Of a stretch of DNA of 28,732 nt, positions 18,453 to 25,545 are shown piece after piece. The DNA comes from a virus, in IMG/VR virus record IMGVR_UViG_3300037493_001625, positions 1 through 28,732 of that record; one strand, written 5' to 3'. Below the pieces are notes generated by a model that was not told the DNA's origin, did no database searches, and was given only the letters and a program-made list of their open reading frames with translations. The position numbers and the translations under genes are program-made. Within the stretch, counting starts at the first letter, position 1. Each line of letters starts with the position of its first letter.

Positions 18453-18734
18453 ATGATCAAAAAACCTACCGAATTACAATTCAACTTAATGACTAAGATA
18501 GTCGAAGATGATTTTACCAGTTTCAATGGTAATGCTAAAGCATTAATTGAATCAAGTGAACCTATTAGCAGTGCTACTTGGACTTCCATGATCGTTGAAT
18601 CAGCATCAGATAAAGGAACCTTAGCAAGTTTAATCAATGCTGATTTAGTTTGGCATGAAGGAGAAGGAAGAGATTCTCTTGTAGGAATAACTCATGCCGG
18701 TTTTTTAGTTATGAAACAATTTTACGGAGTATAA
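18453..18734 (+). CDS. Winged-helix-like early protein
   Basis: 93 residues. The C-terminal half has the order helix - GTLASLINADLVWHEGEGRD - LVGITHAGFLVM, which resembles the recognition helix and wing of MarR-type winged-helix proteins (SLxxxGLV...xxxxGITxxG). The first half is a helix pair. A DNA-binding regulator is possible but not proved. It is the first gene after its promoter, 1 base before the phosphoesterase gene. Confidence 0.5.
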   Translation: MIKKPTELQFNLMTKIVEDDFTSFNGNAKALIESSEPISSATWTSMIVESASDKGTLASLINADLVWHEGEGRDSLVGITHAGFLVMKQFYGV

Positions 18735-18735
18735 T

Positions 18736-19527
18736 ATGAAAATTGCTTATGGCTCAGATATCCACCTGGAAATCAGAGCCCTTGAAATTAATAACACAGA
18801 AGATGCTAAGGTATTGGTATTGGCTGGTGATATTTGTACTGTTACAGATTTAGATTCATTAAATGATATTGATATCGGGTACTTTAGAAGTCAACGAATC
18901 CATAACTTTTTCAAGGATTGTTGTGATAAGTTTGAAAAGGTTATCTATATTATGGGTAACCATGAACATTATCATCATCAGTTCTACGATACAATAGGTA
19001 GATTAAAGACAAATCTTGGTTATCTACCTAATCTACATATTCTTGATAGAGAAGTAATTACCATTGCTGGAACTACCTTTATCTGTGGAACTCTTTGGTC
19101 TGATATGAACAACGAAGATCCTGCTACTAAAGAATATATGCTTACACGGATGAATGACTTTAGGATTATTAAGAATGGAATGGTAAAGTTCAGTCCAAAT
19201 GATGCTATTCTTGAACATCGTAGGATGTTGAAGTTCATTTGGGATATAGTAGGTGAAGGAGATTATGTTGTAGTTGGTCATCATTCTCCTAGTTTTAGAA
19301 GTGTTTCAAAGGAATTTGAGAAAGATAAATTAATGAATGGTGGATTTCATTCTAACCTAGAGGAGTTCATTACCAATAGACCGCAGATTAAGGTCTGGAT
19401 TCACGGACATACGCATTCTGCACACGATTATATGCTGGGTGAAACTAGAGTAGTTTGTAATCCGAGAGGATATGCTGGTTATGAAGCAATTGCCGATACT
19501 TTTGAACTAAAATATATTGACATTTAG
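18736..19527 (+). CDS. Calcineurin-like metallophosphoesterase
   Basis: 263 residues, soluble. All blocks of the two-metal phosphoesterase fold are present: D8-I-H10 (GSDIHLE), G31-D32, G74-N75-H76 (IMGNHEHY), a later GHH (VVVGHHSPS), and GHTH near residue 230 (WIHGHTHS). The enzyme should hydrolyse a phosphodiester or phosphomonoester, but the substrate cannot be read from the sequence; phage relatives include Ser/Thr phosphatases and 2',3'-cyclic phosphodiesterases. It is coupled to the winged-helix-like gene. A second member of the superfamily, of the LpxH type, begins at 28410. Confidence 0.85.
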   Translation: MKIAYGSDIHLEIRALEINNTEDAKVLVLAGDICTVTDLDSLNDIDIGYFRSQRIHNFFKDCCDKFEKVIYIMGNHEHYHHQFYDTIGRLKTNLGYLPNLHILDREVITIAGTTFICGTLWSDMNNEDPATKEYMLTRMNDFRIIKNGMVKFSPNDAILEHRRMLKFIWDIVGEGDYVVVGHHSPSFRSVSKEFEKDKLMNGGFHSNLEEFITNRPQIKVWIHGHTHSAHDYMLGETRVVCNPRGYAGYEAIADTFELKYIDI

Positions 19528-19539
19528 TGAAAATAAACG

Positions 19540-19567
19540 TTTACATTTATAGAAAGCATGATATAAT
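19540..19567 (+). promoter_or_regulatory. Early promoter cassette
   Basis: -35 TTTACA (19540-19545), 16-base spacer, -10 TATAAT (19562-19567), preceded by AGTGAAAATAAACG as at 22432, followed by AGACTCATAAATTAAATTAATGAGG. Confidence 0.9.
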
Positions 19568-19600
19568 AGACTCATAAATTAAATTAATGAGGTAAGTGAA

Positions 19601-19792
19601 ATGAAAGTAACAATAGATTTGAATGATTTGAAGAAATTTATAAAGACTTTAGATTCAAATAGTGATGAATGGTATGGACCAGAGAACTGGATGACTGGTA
19701 AATGTATCCAAGACTTTCTTGAATGGAAAGGTGAGAAAGAAATTGCTGAAGAATTTGGTAAGTTTCTACAAGAAGATTTGTCTAGTTATTAA
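19601..19792 (+). CDS. Small acidic early protein, unknown
   Basis: 63 residues, acidic, soluble, with two Trp-containing segments (SDEWYGPENWMTG) and a C-terminal helix (GEKEIAEEFGKFLQEDL). It follows GAGGTAAGTGAA. No family recognised. Confidence 0.5.
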   Translation: MKVTIDLNDLKKFIKTLDSNSDEWYGPENWMTGKCIQDFLEWKGEKEIAEEFGKFLQEDLSSY

Positions 19793-19793
19793 G

Positions 19794-20093
19794 ATGAACA
19801 TTTATGAAGCCCGATGGAACAATGTCCTTAAGTGGGCGAAGAAAGTTAAAGAACACTTTGATACTGGCAAGTATATGATTAAGTGGGATGATGATTTTTA
19901 TCCTAATGAATACGATTTTGTTATTGATGAAGCGAACCGATTAATTTCAATCAACTCAAAAGATAAAACAACTTCGAATCAGGTTTACGAATATGATTTA
20001 GAATGGGATCATGGTTCTTATACTTCAATTGAAAAAACAAACAAAATGCTTGCAGATATTAATCTGTTTATGATGATAAAGGTGAAATTATGA
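19794..20093 (+). CDS. Unknown protein
   Basis: 99 residues from ATG 19794; the longer frame back to 19719 overlaps the previous gene heavily. It has an N-terminal basic helix (WNNVLKWAKKVKEHF), then KWDDDFYPNEYDFVIDEA, and a beta-rich C-terminal half. It starts 1 base after the previous stop, and its own stop overlaps the next start. No family recognised. Confidence 0.5.
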   Translation: MNIYEARWNNVLKWAKKVKEHFDTGKYMIKWDDDFYPNEYDFVIDEANRLISINSKDKTTSNQVYEYDLEWDHGSYTSIEKTNKMLADINLFMMIKVKL

Positions 20094-20353
20094 ATATGAC
20101 CACTTGGCGTAAAGAAATAATGCAACGGATGATAGAGAATGAAGATAAGGATATCACTAATTATGTAACTACCTTAACTGAAGAAGAACTTGATATTTCG
20201 TTTGATGCTGGTTATGGTGGAACTAACGGATTACCATTCACTCTTTGGACCACTTGGCACGTTTACTTCCCGATTGAATATGATGGTTCAGAATGGTGTG
20301 GGTCAGTAGATAGGAATCCCACACAGAATCCTACATATCATCAAGGTGGTTAG
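20090..20353 (+). CDS. Conserved small phage protein, unknown function
   Basis: 87 residues. TTLTEEELDISFDAGYGG (28-45) followed by a Trp-rich part (LWTTWHVYFPIEYDGSEW) looks like a family of phage proteins with a C-terminal aromatic beta region; the end NPTQNPTYHQGG is polar. It overlaps the previous stop. Function unknown. Confidence 0.5.
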   Translation: MNMTTWRKEIMQRMIENEDKDITNYVTTLTEEELDISFDAGYGGTNGLPFTLWTTWHVYFPIEYDGSEWCGSVDRNPTQNPTYHQGG

Positions 20354-20354
20354 T

Positions 20355-20489
20355 GTGTCAGTAACTGATTTGCAATTAATTAATTTTATAGTTATCAGTG
20401 TATTGTCTGGTGGTTTAATATTGGCTACAATGTATAAGATGCTTAAATGTATTTTTAATAAATTTAATGAACTGAGAAAAAGATTATGA
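20355..20489 (+). CDS. Tiny membrane protein with GTG start
   Basis: 44 residues. One hydrophobic helix (about 8-28) is followed by a basic tail (KCIFNKFNELRKRL). The GTG at 20355 has AAGGTGG about 8 bases upstream, and the stop overlaps the next ATG, which supports the frame. No function known. Confidence 0.4.
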   Translation: MSVTDLQLINFIVISVLSGGLILATMYKMLKCIFNKFNELRKRL

Positions 20490-20785
20490 GTGCTGAAAGA
20501 GATTTGTTGAGAAGAGTAAAGGTATTGTTGGAATGCTCTAATATGGAACCTTTACAAAGACAAACTGATTTGATTGTTGGTGAGATTAAAGATTTATTGG
20601 CACAATCTGAGCAAGAGCCTTTTAAACCAGATTGGGTTAATTACCGACAAGGTGTAGAAGATGCAAAACGTGAGCCTTTGAGTGAACAAGCTGTTGGGGA
20701 ACTTTTAAGGGGTGGATATTCTACACATTTGCATGATGTAGTAAGGAAGGTAGAAAAAGCACACGGCATTGGAGAACAGAAATGA
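20486..20785 (+). CDS. Paralogue 1 of a phage family ending in AHGIG, unknown function
   Basis: 99 residues. It is homologous to the protein at 25885: both begin MSxERxLLxRV, contain EPFKPDWxNYxQGVxDxKREPLS (given here as a pattern) and end VEqAHGIG. The family is common in phages infecting proteobacteria and often multi-copy. It is helical and acidic to neutral with no enzyme motif. It overlaps genes on both sides by 4 bases. Confidence 0.6.
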   Translation: MSAERDLLRRVKVLLECSNMEPLQRQTDLIVGEIKDLLAQSEQEPFKPDWVNYRQGVEDAKREPLSEQAVGELLRGGYSTHLHDVVRKVEKAHGIGEQK

Positions 20786-21063
20786 GTGGCGGATTTTTTA
20801 ACCATAGTCAATATAACCTAGACCAAATCTCAGCAGATATTGAAGATGAAATCTATTATAATGATTCAGAAGAAGTTAATGAATATAATGATAAAAGAGG
20901 TAATGGGTTTTCCGAAGATACTATCCAAGAATTCAAATTGGCTGTATGGTATTTGAAACAAGCATTCGTGTATACTCAGAGAATTGATTGGTTACTTTCT
21001 GGAGATGATGGTGAGGAAACATTTCACGAAAGATTGAAAAAAGATTTGGAAAAATTGAAATGA
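20782..21063 (+). CDS. Conserved phage protein (MSGGFFNHSQY family), unknown function
   Basis: 93 residues. The start MSGGFFNHSQYNLDQI, the acidic middle and the C-terminal RIDWLLSGDDGEETFHERL are signatures of a family seen in many unrelated tailed phages of Gram-negative hosts. Helical, acidic, soluble. Function unknown. It overlaps both neighbours (ATGA). Confidence 0.65.
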   Translation: MSGGFFNHSQYNLDQISADIEDEIYYNDSEEVNEYNDKRGNGFSEDTIQEFKLAVWYLKQAFVYTQRIDWLLSGDDGEETFHERLKKDLEKLK

Positions 21064-21224
21064 AAACATATACAACTGAGGTCTATGAGTTTGGTCCAGA
21101 TAATGATTTGATAATTAAACTTCCAGAGGAACTGTTAGAAGAATTGAAATGGTTTGATGGTGATAAAATAATTTGGATAGATAACAATGATGGTACTTTT
21201 AACTTGAGGAAAGAAAATGAATAA
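21060..21224 (+). CDS. AbrB/SpoVT-like small protein
   Basis: 54 residues. LIIKLPEELLEELKWFDGDKI (17-37, given approximately) followed by IIWIDNNDGTFNLRK is the layout of an AbrB/MazE-type swapped-hairpin domain: strand, helix, W..GD turn, strand, strand. Such domains bind DNA as dimers, though phage versions with acidic surfaces may instead bind proteins. No toxin partner gene is evident next to it. The end overlaps the next gene by 8 bases. Confidence 0.55.
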   Translation: MKTYTTEVYEFGPDNDLIIKLPEELLEELKWFDGDKIIWIDNNDGTFNLRKENE

Positions 21225-21411
21225 TAAAATTAAAGCACTACAAGAACTTTATGCAAAAGCACCATTAGATAAAGCAAAAGAACCATATGTTGCATACAGA
21301 GTTGCTCAAGCGACAGATGAGATGGTAGATAGTATTATTAGGATGGCACATTATGTGGCTTGTAAAGAATGGGAAGATTATCTAAATCAACTTAAAAATG
21401 AGGAAAGATAA
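21217..21411 (+). CDS. Small helical protein, unknown
   Basis: 64 residues, helical throughout (ALQELYAKAPLDKAKEPY, then AQATDEMVDSIIRMAHYVACKEWEDYL). No membrane segment. AGGAAAG upstream, overlapping the previous gene. No family recognised. Confidence 0.5.
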   Translation: MNNKIKALQELYAKAPLDKAKEPYVAYRVAQATDEMVDSIIRMAHYVACKEWEDYLNQLKNEER

Positions 21412-21443
21412 TGGCGATGGGTCGTTTTCACTAAGGAAAACTG

Positions 21444-21614
21444 ATGATTTACTTAGATTATAGATGGGAATTATTTTCTTTTGGTATTATTCTTGATGAA
21501 GAACTTAATACTGATGAAATAGGTTGGAAAGAGGGTGATTGTTTTAGATTAGAAAAAGTTAATGGTGTATCAAAGTTAATTAAATTCAACTATATTAGGA
21601 AAGAAAATGAGTGA
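21444..21614 (+). CDS. Small protein, unknown
   Basis: 56 residues. AAGGAAAACTG precedes ATG 21444. The middle NTDEIGWKEGDCFRLEKVNG has the G-W-K-x-G-D turn seen in small phage beta proteins. It overlaps the next gene by 8 bases (GAAAATGAGTGA), the same junction style as the gene pairs before it. Confidence 0.5.
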   Translation: MIYLDYRWELFSFGIILDEELNTDEIGWKEGDCFRLEKVNGVSKLIKFNYIRKENE

Positions 21615-22020
21615 AACTAGAGAAGATGGTCCAACAGGTGCACCGTATCCAGGTGAAGTAAATTATTGGTATGACAAAACCGAAGATACGAAAAAAAGTG
21701 AACAAGCAAGAGGCATACAGTATCCTGGTGTAGAAACACAATTAGTATTAGTGGAATGTATCCAACAATACCGTATGCGTTATGTCGTTGAAGTTCCATT
21801 TGGACACGCAGATTGGGCATTAGATACAGTTACAATGGAAGAAGCCAAAGAGTTCTCGCAATTATCTCTCGGTGAAACTATCGTATCCCATAGAGTAGTA
21901 TCCCGTGATCAAGTTCTAAAGTTATGCGATGATGATAATGATTATTGCAGTTCTTGGACTGATGAAGAAAAACTTGAAGCGTTTGTGACATATGATAATG
22001 AAGATTTAATGGAGTATTAA
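21607..22020 (+). CDS. Unknown phage protein
   Basis: 137 residues, acidic, soluble. The first 40 residues are polar and look disordered; then QYRMRYVVEVPFGHADWALDTV and GETIVSHRVVSRDQVL form a small alpha/beta domain followed by an acidic tail. I have seen similar VVEVPxGxxDWALDTV proteins in phages but know no function. Confidence 0.5.
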   Translation: MSETREDGPTGAPYPGEVNYWYDKTEDTKKSEQARGIQYPGVETQLVLVECIQQYRMRYVVEVPFGHADWALDTVTMEEAKEFSQLSLGETIVSHRVVSRDQVLKLCDDDNDYCSSWTDEEKLEAFVTYDNEDLMEY

Positions 22021-22021
22021 A

Positions 22022-22423
22022 ATGGAAAGATATAAGCAAAGATTTACTGGTGCGTTCGCACAACTGATTAAATCTGATACTGGTAAATGGGTTAAGTATG
22101 AAGATTTTGAAACCTTACTAAACGGTAATAATGACGCATTGTTTGACGTTATCAGAGAGCGTAATGACGAAATTGAAACGCATAAAACGTGTATTGAAGG
22201 ACTTAATGTGTTAATTAGTAAAGTTAATAGATGTAGAGAAGATGACCTTAAAGAACATCAAAGCGAATCTATGCAAAATTTTGAAGAACTTCAACGTCTA
22301 GGTGATGATTTACAAGAATACAAAAATTGGAACATCAAATTATTTTCATTATTAGTGATATCAACAGTATTTAACTTTGGAGCAATTGCCTTCTTTGTGT
22401 TAGAAAGAATAGGAATTAAATAG
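22022..22423 (+). CDS. Coiled-coil protein with C-terminal membrane anchor
   Basis: 133 residues. Residues about 44-105 are long charged helices (VIRERNDEIETHKTCIEGL and later ESMQNFEELQRLGDDLQEY), followed by one hydrophobic segment (about 106-127) ending FFVLERIGIK. Comparable in layout to the protein at 3113 but without clear sequence similarity. Function unknown. Confidence 0.55.
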   Translation: MERYKQRFTGAFAQLIKSDTGKWVKYEDFETLLNGNNDALFDVIRERNDEIETHKTCIEGLNVLISKVNRCREDDLKEHQSESMQNFEELQRLGDDLQEYKNWNIKLFSLLVISTVFNFGAIAFFVLERIGIK

Positions 22424-22443
22424 TACTTTAGTGAAAATAAACG

Positions 22444-22471
22444 TTTACATTTCTAAAATACATGATATAAT
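22444..22471 (+). promoter_or_regulatory. Early promoter cassette
   Basis: -35 TTTACA (22444-22449), 16-base spacer, -10 TATAAT (22466-22471), preceded by AGTGAAAATAAACG and followed by ACACATAAATTAAATAAATG and GAGGAATATTATATT before ATG 22508. This copy is close to the consensus of the set. Confidence 0.92.
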
Positions 22472-22507
22472 AGACACATAAATTAAATAAATGAGGAATA
22501 TTATATT

Positions 22508-22591
22508 ATGAAACAAACAATTCAAATGATAACAATGGCAATTACTACCGGTATATTGTATATGGCTGCTAGTCTTGTTTTTAATATTTGA
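22508..22591 (+). CDS. Tiny membrane peptide
   Basis: 27 residues, hydrophobic from about 8 to 26 (ITMAITTGILYMAAS is the core). It stands at the exact position where every cassette of this type starts its first gene, with GAGGA about 9 bases upstream, which is why I list it despite its size. Confidence 0.5.
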   Translation: MKQTIQMITMAITTGILYMAASLVFNI

Positions 22592-22601
22592 GGATATAAA
22601 A

Positions 22602-22766
22602 ATGAAAGGTTTAATACGTTTAGTTGTTGGTGCATTAATGATGGTTGGTTCTTTATTATATGTAGAAGTTAATCAGTTTGATCCAGGAGTACAACCCGCA
22701 GTATGGTTGGCATTAGGTGTTATGTCGTTCTACTTTGGTTTAGTTGCTAGAAAGGAAAATAATTAA
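22602..22766 (+). CDS. Two-pass small membrane protein
   Basis: 54 residues from ATG 22602 (GAGGATATAAAA upstream); the TTG-initiated longer frame overlaps the preceding peptide. Helices at about 4-20 and 32-48, and a polar loop EVNQFDPGVQ. Small MKGLIRLxVG proteins of this kind occur in other phages. Function unknown. The stop overlaps the next start. Confidence 0.55.
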   Translation: MKGLIRLVVGALMMVGSLLYVEVNQFDPGVQPAVWLALGVMSFYFGLVARKENN

Positions 22767-22927
22767 TGTACCTATTACTAATTGTAATGTTTACAGGGCA
22801 AATAGCAGTATATGAATATCCAAATGCATCAGATTGTGAAGTTGGATTGATTCAGAAAACAGATGTAGGTAATTATAAAAAGATTAAAAGGGCAGTTTGT
22901 GTTAATACAGAAGAAGAGGTAGAATGA
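22766..22927 (+). CDS. Small probably exported protein
   Basis: 53 residues. A hydrophobic start (YLLLIVMFTG) and two Cys residues (C24 and C45) in a polar remainder suggest a periplasmic peptide with one disulfide. It overlaps both neighbours. No family recognised. Confidence 0.45.
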   Translation: MYLLLIVMFTGQIAVYEYPNASDCEVGLIQKTDVGNYKKIKRAVCVNTEEEVE

Positions 22928-23103
22928 AGACTTTTATAGTTTATACTATGGATTTTATTTTGATGTTTTTAATAGTTAGTTCATTGTTTATTTTAATTAT
23001 AACGGGTGAATTAGTTATTTCGTGTATAATGACTATTGCATTTGTGATAGTTGCTAATAACTATATTGTATATAGAAGAATATATTTAACTGGTAAATGT
23101 TAG
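22924..23103 (+). CDS. Two-pass small membrane protein
   Basis: 59 residues, very hydrophobic, with helices at about 9-28 and 31-49 and a basic end (YRRIYLTGKC). It starts in the stop of the previous gene. No family recognised. Confidence 0.5.
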   Translation: MKTFIVYTMDFILMFLIVSSLFILIITGELVISCIMTIAFVIVANNYIVYRRIYLTGKC

Positions 23104-23111
23104 GAGATATG

Positions 23112-23408
23112 ATGCAAGATAAAGTAGAGTTTTTAAAGTGGATATTTAAGAATATTAATTATTTTTATATAGCATTGTTTTTCCATTTAGTTATATGTTT
23201 TTCATTTGTGTTTTTACCAAAACCATTTGATAAAGTTGCTGCGGTTTATATACTAATTACACTTTCAATATCTGCAATTTATTATTTAATAATATTGCCA
23301 TTAACTTGGGCTTATGCAAAGTTTAAGCTTGAAAAAAAAAAAAAGATTGAATCTGAGTTAATAGATATTCCATTAACATTTTCCATGAAAGATAGATATA
23401 AATTATGA
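23112..23408 (+). CDS. Two-pass membrane protein with basic cytoplasmic tail
   Basis: 98 residues from ATG 23112; AGGAG lies 5 bases before it, whereas the in-frame ATG at 23097 has none. Helices at about 16-34 and 42-62, then a basic stretch (KFKLEKKKKIESEL) encoded by a run of ten A residues at 23332-23342, a possible slippage site. The stop overlaps the next start. Confidence 0.55.
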   Translation: MQDKVEFLKWIFKNINYFYIALFFHLVICFSFVFLPKPFDKVAAVYILITLSISAIYYLIILPLTWAYAKFKLEKKKKIESELIDIPLTFSMKDRYKL

Positions 23409-23917
23409 TTAAAACAATATATGTGGATATGGATGGTGTATTGGCAGATTTCAAGAAGAGATTTGTAGAAAGGTTTAAAGAAGAACCTGAAGTAGACTAT
23501 CCATCTAAAAGTAAAGAAAAGAGTGCCTATAAAGGTAGATTTGCTACTATGGTCGATGAAGAGCAATTTGCTACACTTGATCCTATGCCAGATTTAGATG
23601 AAGGTCTTCAGTTTTTAGATATCCTTGCATTCAAACGATATGATTTTACCATAAAGATATTATCATCTACTGCTAGAATTGAACTTAAGCAAACTATATC
23701 TGAACAAAAAGAACAATGGTTAAAAGATTATGATATTAAATATCCTGCTATATTTGTACCTGGAAAGATATTAAAGCAAACTTATGCTAGACCTGATAGA
23801 CTATTGATTGATGATACAATTTCTAACATAGATCAATGGCGAGCTAAAGGTGGTAAAGCAATATTGCACACATCTTGGAAAGAAACAATTGAGGAGTTTT
23901 ATTACTATTATGAATGA
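23405..23917 (+). CDS. HAD-superfamily 5'(3')-deoxyribonucleotidase-like phosphatase
   Basis: 170 residues. Motif I is D8-M-D10-G-V (IYVDMDGVLADF), motif II S87-S88-T89 (KILSSTA), motif III probably K121 (PGKIL), and motif IV D136-D137 (LLIDDT). The length and the DMDGVLADF start are those of the NT5C family, which removes phosphate from deoxynucleoside monophosphates; T4-like phages often carry such genes, so a role in nucleotide pool control or polynucleotide end repair is possible. The substrate is not decided by the sequence. It overlaps the previous gene by 4 bases. Confidence 0.75.
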   Translation: MIKTIYVDMDGVLADFKKRFVERFKEEPEVDYPSKSKEKSAYKGRFATMVDEEQFATLDPMPDLDEGLQFLDILAFKRYDFTIKILSSTARIELKQTISEQKEQWLKDYDIKYPAIFVPGKILKQTYARPDRLLIDDTISNIDQWRAKGGKAILHTSWKETIEEFYYYYE

Positions 23918-24083
23918 AATGACAACTGAAGAAAAGAAAGTTTATACTGATTTATTAAAGCAAATATCTATGAAAATAGATTCCAATAGTGTTAGTTATC
24001 ATATAGCAAGATTAAAGGATTTCGTTGAAGTAGTTAATCTTAGAATTGAGGGTGTAAATTACAAAAATGAATACGATTGTTAG
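23910..24083 (+). CDS. Small helical protein, unknown
   Basis: 57 residues from ATG 23910, overlapping the HAD gene by 8 bases. Sequence MNEMTTEEKKVYTDLLKQI then a second helix ARLKDFVEVVNLRIEG. Acidic to neutral, soluble. The binding site is weak; ATG 23919 is an alternative start. No family recognised. Confidence 0.45.
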   Translation: MNEMTTEEKKVYTDLLKQISMKIDSNSVSYHIARLKDFVEVVNLRIEGVNYKNEYDC

Positions 24084-24222
24084 ATTTATATTTGAACGAA
24101 TCTTTATCATATTATTTGGATTGGCGATTATCCTTGTTGGAATTGTCAGTCCAAAATATGCATTAGTAAATCTATGGACTACTTTCCAAAGAGTTAATTA
24201 TGACACTAAAAGAAGCAAATAA
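24067..24222 (+). CDS. Single-pass small membrane protein
   Basis: 51 residues. A helix at about 10-28 (ERIFIILFGLAIILVGIVS in part) is followed by a polar, basic tail (NYDTKRSK). It overlaps the gene on each side in other frames (17 and 23 bases). No family recognised. Confidence 0.45.
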   Translation: MNTIVRFIFERIFIILFGLAIILVGIVSPKYALVNLWTTFQRVNYDTKRSK

Positions 24223-24409
24223 GCGATATGCTGAATTGTCGATAAAATATCACGATTGTATACCATTTCACCCAGATGAAGATATTGAATGGCAAGAAGT
24301 TTGTAAAATTGTATTTGATGATTTACGAATAAGCAATCCAGATATGTTTATTGATATAAAGAAATCAAGTAAAGATAAATATGAAAAATATTCACACAAA
24401 GTGAAATAA
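24200..24409 (+). CDS. Small soluble protein, unknown
   Basis: 69 residues. Starts MTLKEANKRYAELSIKYHD, has an acidic middle (HPDEDIEWQEVCKIVFDDL) and a basic end. Last gene before the next promoter. A small TTCAC/GTGAA hairpin overlaps its end. No family recognised. Confidence 0.5.
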   Translation: MTLKEANKRYAELSIKYHDCIPFHPDEDIEWQEVCKIVFDDLRISNPDMFIDIKKSSKDKYEKYSHKVK

Positions 24410-24413
24410 AACG

Positions 24414-24441
24414 TTTACATTTCCAAAATACATGATATAAT
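24414..24441 (+). promoter_or_regulatory. Early promoter cassette
   Basis: -35 TTTACA (24414-24419), 16-base spacer, -10 TATAAT (24436-24441). The leader here is CCCATAAACTAATTAAAGAGGC, more diverged than the others. Confidence 0.9.
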
Positions 24442-24474
24442 AGACCCATAAACTAATTAAAGAGGCTATATATT

Positions 24475-24675
24475 ATGAAATCATTTACTCCTGCTGAAAA
24501 ATCCTTAATGACAGAACTTGGTAGTTCTACTAAAGAAGAAATGGATATGTTCTATGAAGGTTGGGAAGAATCAAGTTTTGAATGTCGTGCTAATGGTATT
24601 CCTGCTTTATCATTTTATAAGTACATACAACAAAAGATAATGTGGAATGAACTTTTTAACAAAGTGAGTGCATAA
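24475..24675 (+). CDS. Small early protein, unknown
   Basis: 66 residues, first gene of its cassette. FTPAEKSLMTELGSSTKEEM then aromatic-rich YEGWEESSFECRANGIPAL and a C-terminal helix. Acidic, soluble. No family recognised. Confidence 0.5.
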   Translation: MKSFTPAEKSLMTELGSSTKEEMDMFYEGWEESSFECRANGIPALSFYKYIQQKIMWNELFNKVSA

Positions 24676-24676
24676 C

Positions 24677-24910
24677 ATGTATATACTTGAAATGATGAAA
24701 AAAGATCCTACTTCAGTTATCGGATTGACTGTTGGTGTTGTAATCAACGGTGTTGTTGATGCAGTAGTTGGTGTTGTAAAAGATGCTGAAGTGAGGAATT
24801 ATAGTTGGACAGTTGATGATGTTAAAACTGAAGTTCCCCGATATCTAGTTTCATTTGATGGAATAAAATATTTTAATATTGATAGATTCACTAGTGGGTA
24901 TGAGTTATGA
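24677..24910 (+). CDS. Small beta-rich protein, unknown
   Basis: 77 residues from ATG 24677. Val/Gly-rich strands (VIGLTVGVVINGVVDAVVGVV, in part) are not long enough without breaks to be a clear membrane helix and look like a beta barrel, followed by WTVDDVKTEVPRYLVSFDG. GTG 24668 in frame is less likely. The stop overlaps the next start. Confidence 0.5.
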   Translation: MYILEMMKKDPTSVIGLTVGVVINGVVDAVVGVVKDAEVRNYSWTVDDVKTEVPRYLVSFDGIKYFNIDRFTSGYEL

Positions 24911-25011
24911 GTAATATTGAATGGTTTTATACGATTATGTCAATGGGGTTTGGGTGGGCTGTTTTAAGTTTCCCCTATTTAGTTGAGAAGTTTTGTAAAT
25001 TATTTAAATGA
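24907..25011 (+). CDS. Tiny membrane peptide
   Basis: 34 residues with one hydrophobic aromatic-rich helix (about 6-24) and a basic end (KLFK). It overlaps the preceding stop (ATGA). No family recognised. Confidence 0.4.
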   Translation: MSNIEWFYTIMSMGFGWAVLSFPYLVEKFCKLFK

Positions 25012-25024
25012 GAGAGATTATATT

Positions 25025-25237
25025 ATGAATGAAAGAATTAAAGAATTAATTGAACAAGAAATGACCAAATATTATGAAGGAGAATATGCCGATTCCAAGA
25101 CTGCTGAATGGAGTCTTGAAGAGTTTGCTGAATCAGTTGTTAAATTATGTGCTTCTCATATCTTAACCAGTTCTGATAGACATAGAAGAGAATACTTTGC
25201 TGAATCATTATTGGAACACTTTGGTGTAGATCAATGA
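25025..25237 (+). CDS. Member of the FAELIVKEC / HFGV phage family
   Basis: 70 residues from ATG 25025. MNERIKELIEQEM, then LEEFAESVVKLCASHIL and the ending LLEHFGVDQ. The same pattern (EKFAELIVKEC in the middle, HFGV/I at the end) is found at 25542, 26718 and partly at 26984. Such families are multi-copy in many tailed phages and have no known function. Helical, acidic. Overlaps the next gene by 4 bases. Confidence 0.55.
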   Translation: MNERIKELIEQEMTKYYEGEYADSKTAEWSLEEFAESVVKLCASHILTSSDRHRREYFAESLLEHFGVDQ

Positions 25238-25545
25238 TTGAACCATTAGATTTTAGCAAATACGAAGTTCCAGAATTCCCCCATAGTTTACATTTTCATA
25301 AAGACAATTATGAGGAAGCCATAGTAGAATGGCATCAGTTAAATGTTTCTACTACTGCCAAATTTAGAGAAGACCTTGAAGATTACTTGATGAATTACCT
25401 AGCAATAGAGTTGGGCGAACAGTCTATTCATCTCTCTAAGATTAGGAAGTTGATTGAGATTGCAATGGATTATGTGGAAGAATATGATGAAGTTCTGAAC
25501 CTTTGTGTTAGAATGTTACCTTTGTTACAAGCAGATAGATTATGA
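25234..25545 (+). CDS. Acidic helical protein, unknown
   Basis: 103 residues, acidic. An N-terminal part with Pro and His (FSKYEVPEFPHSLHFHKDNY) is followed by helices, including KIRKLIEIAMDYVEEYDEVL. Starts and stops overlap its neighbours (ATGA). No family recognised. Confidence 0.5.
   Translation: MIEPLDFSKYEVPEFPHSLHFHKDNYEEAIVEWHQLNVSTTAKFREDLEDYLMNYLAIELGEQSIHLSKIRKLIEIAMDYVEEYDEVLNLCVRMLPLLQADRL

Noticed and set aside
21411-21434. Seven-codon frame ATGGCGATGG to TAA before 21444
   Set aside because: Too short to support; it may only be a spacer between two overlapping gene groups.
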